From contig JAUZPN010000009.1 in the NCBI GenBank assembly GCA_030705885.1, positions 1 through 40,128 on the forward strand: 40,128 nucleotides of DNA. The letters are read 5' to 3'. The notes beneath the pieces were generated by a model, which was not told the DNA's origin, made no database searches, and was given only the letters and a program-made list of their open reading frames with translations. Made by a program: the position numbers and the translations under genes. Positions 1 to 7,110 of the stretch are shown here, piece after piece (positions within the stretch are counted from its first letter, which is position 1; each line of letters starts with the position of its first letter). This DNA is from Bacillota bacterium. GTDB taxonomy: Bacteria; Bacillota; Clostridia; Clostridiales; Clostridiaceae.

Positions 1-843
1 AACAAATGCACGAAGTTCAGATATCTGCATTTTATTCCTGCTGCTCCTTCCAGTAGTATCAACAAGAATTACATCACAGTCCTTCATACTATCAATTGCA
101 CTATCCATTTCTTTAATAGTTAATACTACCTTGAACGGAATATTCATTATATCTGCATATGTCCTAAGCTGTTCTACTGCACCAATTCTATAGGTATCAA
201 TTGTTATTAATCCAACCTTTTTCTTTTCAATTAACGAAAGCCTTCCTGCTAATTTAGCAATTGTAGTTGTTTTACCTACTCCTGTAGGGCCAATTAAAAC
301 CACTGAACCTTTCATTTCTTCATTTGAAGTTTTTATCATATCATTAATTACAAATTTTGCTTTTTCAGTTTCATTCAAATTATCTTCTAAATTATTAACC
401 CTTTTAATTATCTTTTTTGCTAATTTATCATTAATGTCATTATTGATAAGTTTTTCTTCAAGTTCACTTCTTTTTTCAATATTATTATTTCCTTCAGCCA
501 TGTTGCTTATAATTTTTTTTATTTCAGTAATTTCATTCATTATGTCACTAGAATTATTAGCAGTTTCATTTTTTTCTTTTTTAGTTTCTTCAACCTTAAA
601 ATCCTTTTGCATAACTTTTTTTAGTGCATCAATGCTTTTCTTCATTGATGCATCATTATTGCTTTTTTTCTCATAATTTTCAACTGCAGCAGTTACTTCA
701 AATATTTTCTTGCTGAAAAGTCCAATAAATCCAGGTTTTTTTATTTTTCTTTGATTTATAATTACTGCATCCTTCCCAAGCTCATATCTTATTCGTGTCA
801 TAGCTTCATTCATGTTATTTACTATATATTTTTTAATAACCAT
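1..843 (-). CDS. flhF: FlhF, SRP-type flagellar GTPase (C-terminus cut by window edge)
   Basis: FlhF is an SRP-like GTPase that helps place and assemble flagella at the membrane. The 281 visible codons run open to the left edge, so the C-terminal part is missing. Visible are an N-terminal region, a charged Lys/Glu/Asn-rich linker (about residues 55-175), and the start of the NG GTPase domain. The P-loop GPTGVGKTTT is at residues 185-194, followed by DTYRIGAVEQL (216-226) and DVILVDTTGR (257-266), which fit the G2/G3 elements of SRP GTPases. The ATG overlaps the flhA stop codon (TAATG), so the two genes are translationally coupled. FtsY and Ffh are excluded by the flagellar context and the FlhF-type N-terminus. 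Confidence 0.95.
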   Translation of the reverse strand, partial: MVIKKYIVNNMNEAMTRIRYELGKDAVIINQRKIKKPGFIGLFSKKIFEVTAAVENYEKKSNNDASMKKSIDALKKVMQKDFKVEETKKEKNETANNSSDIMNEITEIKKIISNMAEGNNNIEKRSELEEKLINNDINDKLAKKIIKRVNNLEDNLNETEKAKFVINDMIKTSNEEMKGSVVLIGPTGVGKTTTIAKLAGRLSLIEKKKVGLITIDTYRIGAVEQLRTYADIMNIPFKVVLTIKEMDSAIDSMKDCDVILVDTTGRSSRNKMQISELRAFV

Positions 844-2912
844 TATATAGTCACAACTCCTTCAGTTTTAATCTGTATATCATTAGGTATTTCATTTAAT
901 GATAAAACACTAATGCTTGGGAACACCATTTCTATAAGTTTTCTAAATGCAGGTCTTATTTTAGGTGAAACTAAAATAATAGGCTGATTATCATAAAAAT
1001 ATACTGTATCTATTATATTTTTAATTGATCTCAATATTAATCCTGTAGTATCAGGATCAACTGCAGGAAATGAACCCTGCATTGATTTTTGAATGTTTTT
1101 TGCTACAATCTCTTCAACTGAATTTGATAATGTTGCAACAGTTATTGTATTACTTTCATCAACTAAAGGATTACATATTGTCCTAGCTAATGAAAACCTC
1201 ACATATTCAGTTAAAAGTTCCATATCCTTTGTTGATCTTGAATTGTCTGCAAGTGATTCTAATATAGTAACCATATCTTTTATTGGAACCTTTTCTTTTA
1301 AGAGATTTTGTAAAACTTTTTGCACTTCACCAATAGTCATTAAATCTGGAATAAGCTCTTCAACAACAGTACTATACTTTTCTTTAACTGCATCTAATAT
1401 AAGCTTAACTTCTTGTCTTCCTAAAAGCTCATAAGAATGAATTTTAATAGTCTCAGTTAAATGTGTTACCATTACAGTAGTTGGATCCACAACTGTAAGC
1501 CCTTTTATTTCTGCATCTTCCCTTTGGTCTTTATTAATCCAAACTGCAGGAAGACCAAAAGCTGGCTCTGTTGTAGCAATTCCTTCTATTTCATAATCAC
1601 TGCTTGAAGGATCCATACAAAGAAGCATATTTGGCATTAATTCGCCTTTTGCTGTTATAGTACCTCTTATTTTAATTACATATTCATTTGTTTTCAGCTG
1701 AAGGTTATCTCTTATTCTGATTGGCTGCACAACTATTCCCATTTCTATTGCACACTGCCTTCTAACAGATGATATTCTTTCAAGCAAATCACCGCCAGAC
1801 CCTTCATCTGCAAGTGGAATAAGCCCATAACCAATTTCAATTTCCATTGGTTCTACAGAAATCAAACTCATTACATTTTCAGGTTCTGATTTTTCTGACT
1901 CTACAACTTGATTTTGTTCAATTTCAATATTTTTAAGAGTTTCTTTCTTTTTATCTTTATATAGAAAAAAGGCTATTGCACCTGCTGCTAATGCTAGAAT
2001 AAAAAAAACAAAGTGTGGAAGACCAGGTATTATAGCAAGAAATAATAGTACAACTGAAGCAATTCCAATTACTTTAGGAATTCCAGTAAGTTGTTTTACA
2101 AGTGTTGTTCCAAAATTATCACTATTTCCTGAACGTGTAACCAAAATACCTGATGCTGTAGAAATAAGTAATGCAGGTATTTGGCTTACGAGACCATCTC
2201 CAACAGTAAGTCTCACATAATCTGAAGCAGCTGTTGCTATATCAAGTTTTCTCATAACAACACCAATAATAATACCACCAATAATATTAATAATTGTAAT
2301 AATAATTGCAGCTATTGCATCACCTTTTACAAACTTAGATGCTCCATCCATGGCCCCATAAAAGTCAGCTTCATCTTGAATCTTTTTTCTTTTTGTTTTA
2401 GCTTGTTCTTCATTAATAAGTCCAGAGTTTAAATCTGCATCAATACTCATTTGTTTTCCAGGCATTGCATCTAATGTAAATCTAGCTGAAACTTCTGATA
2501 CTCTTCCAGCACCATTTGTTATTACCATAAACTGTACAACCATTATAATAAGAAAGATAATAATACCTACAACATAATTACCACCAATTACAAAGCTTCC
2601 AAAAGCATTAATTATTTCTCCTGCATAACCATTTTGAAGAATCTGCCTAGTTGATGAAATATTTAATGCTAATCTAAAAAGTGTAGTAACAAGAAGCATT
2701 GTTGGAAATACAGAAAACTCCAGTACTTCTGTAGTAAACATTGTTAATAACAATATGACTAAAGCTATTGTTATATTAAAAGCTATCAAAATATCTAGTA
2801 AAGCGGTAGGAAGCGGTACAATTATCATAAGAACTATACCAACAACTAAAATAGCAACAAATATATCAAGATTACTTTTTAAACTAAATTTTTTCTTTGT
2901 TTCTCCAGCCAT
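843..2912 (-). CDS. flhA: FlhA, flagellar type III export gate protein
   Basis: FlhA is the large inner-membrane subunit of the flagellar type III export gate. It uses proton motive force and docks chaperone-substrate complexes on its cytoplasmic domain. The protein has 689 residues, normal for the family. About eight hydrophobic segments fill residues 15-325, and a soluble C-terminal half follows. The FHIPEP signature is visible as RFTLDAMPGKQMSIDAD (144-160). It lies 2 bp after the fliR-flhB stop and overlaps flhF by one base, so it sits tightly inside the export-gate block of the operon. Confidence 0.98.
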   Translation of the reverse strand: MAGETKKKFSLKSNLDIFVAILVVGIVLMIIVPLPTALLDILIAFNITIALVILLLTMFTTEVLEFSVFPTMLLVTTLFRLALNISSTRQILQNGYAGEIINAFGSFVIGGNYVVGIIIFLIIMVVQFMVITNGAGRVSEVSARFTLDAMPGKQMSIDADLNSGLINEEQAKTKRKKIQDEADFYGAMDGASKFVKGDAIAAIIITIINIIGGIIIGVVMRKLDIATAASDYVRLTVGDGLVSQIPALLISTASGILVTRSGNSDNFGTTLVKQLTGIPKVIGIASVVLLFLAIIPGLPHFVFFILALAAGAIAFFLYKDKKKETLKNIEIEQNQVVESEKSEPENVMSLISVEPMEIEIGYGLIPLADEGSGGDLLERISSVRRQCAIEMGIVVQPIRIRDNLQLKTNEYVIKIRGTITAKGELMPNMLLCMDPSSSDYEIEGIATTEPAFGLPAVWINKDQREDAEIKGLTVVDPTTVMVTHLTETIKIHSYELLGRQEVKLILDAVKEKYSTVVEELIPDLMTIGEVQKVLQNLLKEKVPIKDMVTILESLADNSRSTKDMELLTEYVRFSLARTICNPLVDESNTITVATLSNSVEEIVAKNIQKSMQGSFPAVDPDTTGLILRSIKNIIDTVYFYDNQPIILVSPKIRPAFRKLIEMVFPSISVLSLNEIPNDIQIKTEGVVTI

Positions 2913-2914
2913 AT

Positions 2915-4765
2915 TTACCTCCCACTTTTATTCTTCATTTTATATACCACAGCTAGTATTTCAGCTACAGCTTGATACATATCAGAAGGAATTTCTGAAT
3001 CTATTCGAACTTCATTATATATTAACCTAGCTAAAGGTTTATTTTCTATAATAGGTACATCATTATCCTTAGCAATTTCCTTAATTTTTAATGCCACTCC
3101 TTCTACCCCTTTTGCAACTAATCTTGGTGCTGCTGATTCGCCTTCAGCATATTTTAATGCTACTGCAATATGAGTAGGATTTGTAACTACTACTGTAGCT
3201 TTTGGTACTTGCTGCATCATTCTTTTTGAAGCAAATTCTCTTTGTTTCTGTTTAATTTTTGACTTTATCTGAGGATCTCCTTCTTCTTGTTTATACTCTT
3301 CTTTAATTTCCTGTTTTGTCATCTTTAATTCTTTATTATATTGATAGCGTTGAAATAAATAATCTATCAAAGCTATTATAACCATAATTATAGTTATTTT
3401 AAAGAAAATATTTATAACTAACTTTCCAAATTGTGCAGGTATAGCTTCAAGATTGGAATAATTCATATTGATAATAGTTGTGTAATTGCTTTTTATAAAA
3501 TCGTAACCTATATATCCAAGTATAAAAACTATTACCAAATCCTTCAAAAGTTCTGCAAAAGTCCTAGAAGAAAATATTCTTTTAAAACCACTTAATGGAT
3601 TTAATTTTGATAATTGTGGTTTAATTGCTTCTGGTGAAATCAAAAAACCCGTTTGTAATAAATTTGCTGCAACACCTAAAACCATTATTGGTAATATCAT
3701 TGGCAATATAATTGAAGCTATTTTATATATTGCATTTACAATAATATTTTGAACATATGCATTGGTCAAATTTGTATTACTAATATTTCTCATATACCAA
3801 TCCATAGCGCTTTTTAGACTATTTCCTGCATATCCTCCTAATGATACTAAAACAAGTGTAGCAGCCATAAGGGTTACTGCCAATCCTACTTCTTTACTTT
3901 TTGCTACCTGCCCTTTTTTTCTAGCTTCACTTTTCTTTTTTGGGGTTGCCTCTTCTGTTTTATCATCTGATGCAAAAATAAAAAGTATTGGTGCTGCTCT
4001 AAGCAATTGTTTCAGTATTTCCCAAAGTGTATCAAAAGAACCTAATATAAGCTTTAATAACAAAGGAAGCAGAAAACAAAATGATGTTAATCCAAGTAAT
4101 ATTTTAACAGGCATACCAAGAATCATTACATTCAGCTGTGGAACTGCTCTTGCAATCAGACCCATAGTAAGATCTGTTAATATCATTATCAGTACAATAG
4201 GTACTGCAATTTTCAATCCTATAGCAAAAAACTGTATAAAAGCTTTAATAATTATCATAATAGAATTTTGATTCAATATACTATTTCCAATTTTTATAAC
4301 ATCAAAACTATCAATCAATGCTTCTATCAATACATGATGACCATCCACATTAAAAAAAACCAATATACAAAACCAATATAAAATGTGTTCTAAAAAAGTT
4401 GTACTGCTATTTGCAGTCGGATCATACATGCTTAACATAGAAAAACCCATTTGAGTATCCATGAACTGTCCAGCTAATCTTACAGCAACAAAGCATAGAT
4501 TCGTTACAAATCCCATAGTTAATCCAGTAATAACTTCATTCATGCATTTAATAATCAATTCGTAATTTGTCATAGTTACTGCAATATATGAATGATTAAT
4601 TATTGGAACCATTATTAACGTTAAAATCATTGCAAAGGCAATTTTCACCTGACTTGGTACTCCTGTTGGAAAGAAAACTTGGAGCACACCAAAGAAACTT
4701 ATCATCCTCAAAAAAACAAGAAAAAATGCTAAAAAATATGCAGCGTTAATCAAAATATCTACCAC
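2915..4765 (-). CDS. fliR/flhB: FliR-FlhB fusion, flagellar export gate / substrate-specificity switch
   Basis: This single 616-residue ORF contains two export-gate proteins. Residues 1-265 are FliR-like, with several membrane segments, a PTGVPSQVKIAFAM segment near 33-46 and QLNVMILGMPVKILLG near 210-225. Residues 266-616 are FlhB-like, beginning at DDKTEEATPKKKSEARKKGQ and containing four further membrane segments. The FlhB autocleavage motif NPTH lies at residues 529-532, which is where FlhB cuts itself between N and P when export switches from rod/hook to filament substrates. Such fusions are known in clostridia. The first codon is GTG (4763-4765) with a weak ribosome binding site, and a TTG four codons inside is an alternative start. 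Confidence 0.96.
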   Translation of the reverse strand: MVDILINAAYFLAFFLVFLRMISFFGVLQVFFPTGVPSQVKIAFAMILTLIMVPIINHSYIAVTMTNYELIIKCMNEVITGLTMGFVTNLCFVAVRLAGQFMDTQMGFSMLSMYDPTANSSTTFLEHILYWFCILVFFNVDGHHVLIEALIDSFDVIKIGNSILNQNSIMIIIKAFIQFFAIGLKIAVPIVLIMILTDLTMGLIARAVPQLNVMILGMPVKILLGLTSFCFLLPLLLKLILGSFDTLWEILKQLLRAAPILFIFASDDKTEEATPKKKSEARKKGQVAKSKEVGLAVTLMAATLVLVSLGGYAGNSLKSAMDWYMRNISNTNLTNAYVQNIIVNAIYKIASIILPMILPIMVLGVAANLLQTGFLISPEAIKPQLSKLNPLSGFKRIFSSRTFAELLKDLVIVFILGYIGYDFIKSNYTTIINMNYSNLEAIPAQFGKLVINIFFKITIIMVIIALIDYLFQRYQYNKELKMTKQEIKEEYKQEEGDPQIKSKIKQKQREFASKRMMQQVPKATVVVTNPTHIAVALKYAEGESAAPRLVAKGVEGVALKIKEIAKDNDVPIIENKPLARLIYNEVRIDSEIPSDMYQAVAEILAVVYKMKNKSGR

Positions 4766-4811
4766 CTATACGGGTATAATTAAATCATTATGATACCATT
4801 TTTATTATGTA

Positions 4812-5081
4812 TTAATGTGTAACATTAGCAATCAAATCAAAAATTCTAGTGATAAAGCTGATTAACTTTTGCAGCATCCAAGGTCCAGTCAATACCCCCA
4901 CTATTGCTACAGCAATAAGCTTAGGAACAAAAGTTAAAGTCTGCTCCTGAATTTGTGTTGTTGCTTGTAAAATACTAATTAATAGGCCAAGCACCAAAGA
5001 AACTAATAAAATTGGTGCAGCTATTGTTAAACCAGTTTGTATTGCATCTTTAATAATTGACATTACCATTTCTTGACTCAT
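4812..5081 (-). CDS. fliQ: FliQ, flagellar export gate subunit
   Basis: FliQ is a small gate subunit that packs around FliP and FliR in the export channel. The 89-residue protein has two hydrophobic hairpin segments (about residues 15-38 and 50-73) with the family pattern ISILQATTQIQEQTLTFVPK between them. Length and order (fliP-fliQ-fliR) are typical. A GAGGTG ribosome binding site precedes the ATG, and the gene begins 10 bases after the fliP stop. Confidence 0.96.
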   Translation of the reverse strand: MSQEMVMSIIKDAIQTGLTIAAPILLVSLVLGLLISILQATTQIQEQTLTFVPKLIAVAIVGVLTGPWMLQKLISFITRIFDLIANVTH

Positions 5082-5091
5082 TTAAATCACC

Positions 5092-5871
5092 TCAATGAAA
5101 ACTTACAATTAATGACCGTACCAACAGATACCATCCATCTACCATTACAAAAAGCAAAAGTTTAAATGGAAGCGAAATCATTGCAGGCGGTAACATGAAC
5201 ATACCCATTGACATCAGTATACTTGATACAACTAAATCAATTATTATAAAAGGTATAAATAGTAAAAATCCTATTGTAAAAGCAGTTTTAAGTTCACTAA
5301 TTACAAAAGCTGGAATTACAACATAAAGAGGTACATTATCCTTAGTATAGTTATTTCCAAGTTTTGCAGCTTCAACAAAAAGCTTTAAATCCTTCTGCCT
5401 GGTTTGTTTTAGCATAAACTCTCTAAGTGGTTTAGAACCTGCTTCAATAGCTGCATCTTGAGTAATTTTTCCATTCATATATGGCTGTAGTGCATTTTGG
5501 TTTATAGCATTAAATGTTGGAGACATAACAAAGATCGTTAAAAAAATTGCCAGACCTATCATTACTTGATTTGGTGGAGCCTGCTGTGTACCAATAGCAC
5601 TTCTCAAAAATGAAAAAACTACAATAATACGAGTAAAACATGTCATTGTTACAATAATTGAAGGCAAAAAAGTAAGTAAAGTAAGCATAATAATAAGCTT
5701 AATATTATCTACATATTCTGTAGGTGTCTTCGCATTATCTACTGAAAGGTTTATTTTGGGAACTGGTATTGTATTTTGAGGGTCAGCATATGCCTTAACT
5801 GAACACAATAACATACCTATTGTAAAAACTAAACATATCATTATTAAATTTCTACTATGTTTCTTTATCAT
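5092..5871 (-). CDS. fliP: FliP, flagellar export gate channel protein
   Basis: FliP forms the core of the type III export pore with FliQ and FliR. I chose the ATG at 5871 (259 residues) rather than an upstream one at 5913. AGGAAG sits just before 5871, and from there the protein starts with a classical signal peptide (basic MIKKHSRN, hydrophobic core, then AYADPQ), as expected for FliP. Four membrane segments follow. Family landmarks are FLPSIIVTMTCFTRIIVVFSFLR, split across about residues 71-93, and the C-terminal PPAMISLPFKLLLFVMVDGW. It overlaps fliO by 17 bases. Confidence 0.96.
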   Translation of the reverse strand: MIKKHSRNLIMICLVFTIGMLLCSVKAYADPQNTIPVPKINLSVDNAKTPTEYVDNIKLIIMLTLLTFLPSIIVTMTCFTRIIVVFSFLRSAIGTQQAPPNQVMIGLAIFLTIFVMSPTFNAINQNALQPYMNGKITQDAAIEAGSKPLREFMLKQTRQKDLKLFVEAAKLGNNYTKDNVPLYVVIPAFVISELKTAFTIGFLLFIPFIIIDLVVSSILMSMGMFMLPPAMISLPFKLLLFVMVDGWYLLVRSLIVSFH

Positions 5872-6217
5872 TTTTTTCTTCCTTTTTGTTTCTAATATTA
5901 TTAAAAAATACATTGAAATTTTTAAATTCTGGCATTTTTATACTAGAAGTAATCTTTTGAAACTCTTCTTCTGTTAACTCTGAAATTGTTTCAATTTTAT
6001 TATTAGTTGATGACATTACATATGCTTTTTCACCTAATCTTACTACTAATAAATAATTTTCCTTTGATACTTGGATTCTTTCTAATATTTTGATGTATTT
6101 ACCATTTTGAATATTTTGAAGTTTATTTCCACCTACTTTAAGTGAAAGATAAATTAGTAATATTACAAATGGTATACAAATTAATAATTTTAAAATAGTT
6201 AATGCTAAATCTCCCAT
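5855..6217 (-). CDS. fliO: FliO/FliZ-family flagellar biosynthesis protein
   Basis: FliO is a poorly conserved single-pass membrane protein that helps FliP assemble into the export gate. The 120-residue ORF has one N-terminal membrane helix (about residues 5-26) followed by a small cytoplasmic domain with KILERIQVSKENYLLVVRLGEKAYVMS, the beta-strand pattern seen in FliO/FliZ proteins. The call rests on this pattern plus its place directly upstream of fliP. An AGAGGC ribosome binding site precedes the ATG. Confidence 0.88.
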   Translation of the reverse strand: MGDLALTILKLLICIPFVILLIYLSLKVGGNKLQNIQNGKYIKILERIQVSKENYLLVVRLGEKAYVMSSTNNKIETISELTEEEFQKITSSIKMPEFKNFNVFFNNIRNKKEEKNDKET

Positions 6218-6241
6218 ATAACAGCCTCTTTATTTATTTAT

Positions 6242-6778
6242 TTATTGAATTACTATATCATAAAAATATACATTATTAACTTGACCATCAGTATATACTG
6301 TTTTCAATTTATCAATAATTTCTTTTTTTGCTGCATCTCTTCCTGTAGTTGAATTTAAATCTGAAGCTTTTTTGGTAAGAAGTATACTATATATTATATC
6401 TCTTGCCTCTGAAGTTTTATCTGTAAGTTCCTTTGTCATTTTTGCAGCATCTTTTGTATTATATCCAAAAGATATTTTAGCTTGAATATATGATTTCTTG
6501 CCATTTTCTTCTGTTAAATTACCTAAAAACTGATCTTTCATATCATAAGTATAAGCTGAAATACTGCTGTCTGTAGTAGTTACATTTTGAGTAGTATTTG
6601 ATGAATTTGAAGTTTTACTAGTTTTGTTGAAAAACAAACTGTAAACCACAAATCCTGCAATTAGTGCTAAAATTAATATCAGTAATATAATTATAATTAT
6701 ATTAGAAGAATTACCTTTTGGCTTATCTGGTTTTTCTTTTACTTTATCTTTATCTTTTTCTTTATTTTCGTTAGCCAT
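6242..6778 (-). CDS. fliL: FliL, basal-body-associated protein
   Basis: FliL is a single-pass membrane protein that surrounds or supports the stator units of the motor. The 178-residue protein has a Lys/Asp-rich cytoplasmic N-terminus (residues 1-25), one membrane helix (about 26-50), a Ser/Thr/Asn-rich linker (52-75), and an extracytoplasmic domain. That domain carries a stomatin-like pattern (SYIQAKISFGYN; REAKDIIYSILL-type helix; INNVYF-type final strand). A good AAGGAG site precedes the ATG. In many Firmicutes motA-motB lie between flbD and fliL; here they do not. Confidence 0.92.
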   Translation of the reverse strand: MANENKEKDKDKVKEKPDKPKGNSSNIIIIILLILILALIAGFVVYSLFFNKTSKTSNSSNTTQNVTTTDSSISAYTYDMKDQFLGNLTEENGKKSYIQAKISFGYNTKDAAKMTKELTDKTSEARDIIYSILLTKKASDLNSTTGRDAAKKEIIDKLKTVYTDGQVNNVYFYDIVIQ

Positions 6779-6790
6779 AACAAATCTCCT

Positions 6791-6988
6791 TTACATAAAA
6801 TCAGATTTTAAAAATAACCTTCTTTTATATTCAATTATTTTATTAACAATCTCATCTAAACTATCATTTACTATATATTTGTTTCCATTCACCATAGTAA
6901 TTACACTTTCTGGTACTTCCTCAAGCTTTTCAATTTGATCAGAATTTAAAATAAATTCTTTGTTATTTATGCCTGTAAGCCTTATCAA
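6791..6988 (-). CDS. flbD: FlbD family protein
   Basis: This 65-residue protein matches the small FlbD family found beside the hook gene in Firmicutes and spirochaetes. The pattern MIRLTGINNKEFILN is followed by a VITMVNGNKYIV beta hairpin and a C-terminal helix. Its biochemical role is not established. The start is a TTG (6986-6988) with a run of six Gs as ribosome binding site. It lies between flgE and fliL, 12 bases before fliL. Confidence 0.9.
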   Translation of the reverse strand: MIRLTGINNKEFILNSDQIEKLEEVPESVITMVNGNKYIVNDSLDEIVNKIIEYKRRLFLKSDFM

Positions 6989-7033
6989 TTAATATCCCCC
7001 CATGGAAAACAATTAATTAAAATAATATGTAAT

Positions 7034-7083
7034 AAAGAACAAAGAATAAATTTTGTATATCTATTCTTTATTCTTTGTTCTTT
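7034..7083 (-). terminator. 17-bp perfect inverted repeat after flgE, possible weak terminator or processing site
   Basis: The arms at 7034-7050 and 7067-7083 are perfectly complementary over 17 bp, with a 16-base loop, directly downstream of the flgE stop. The stem is AT-rich. On the plus strand it is followed by TTTTTT. On the operon (minus) strand no clear U-tract follows the stem. It could cause partial termination between the hook gene and the export genes, or protect the flgE mRNA end. Confidence 0.45.
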
Positions 7084-7110
7084 TTTATTTGTTATTTGTT
7101 ACTTATAGTA

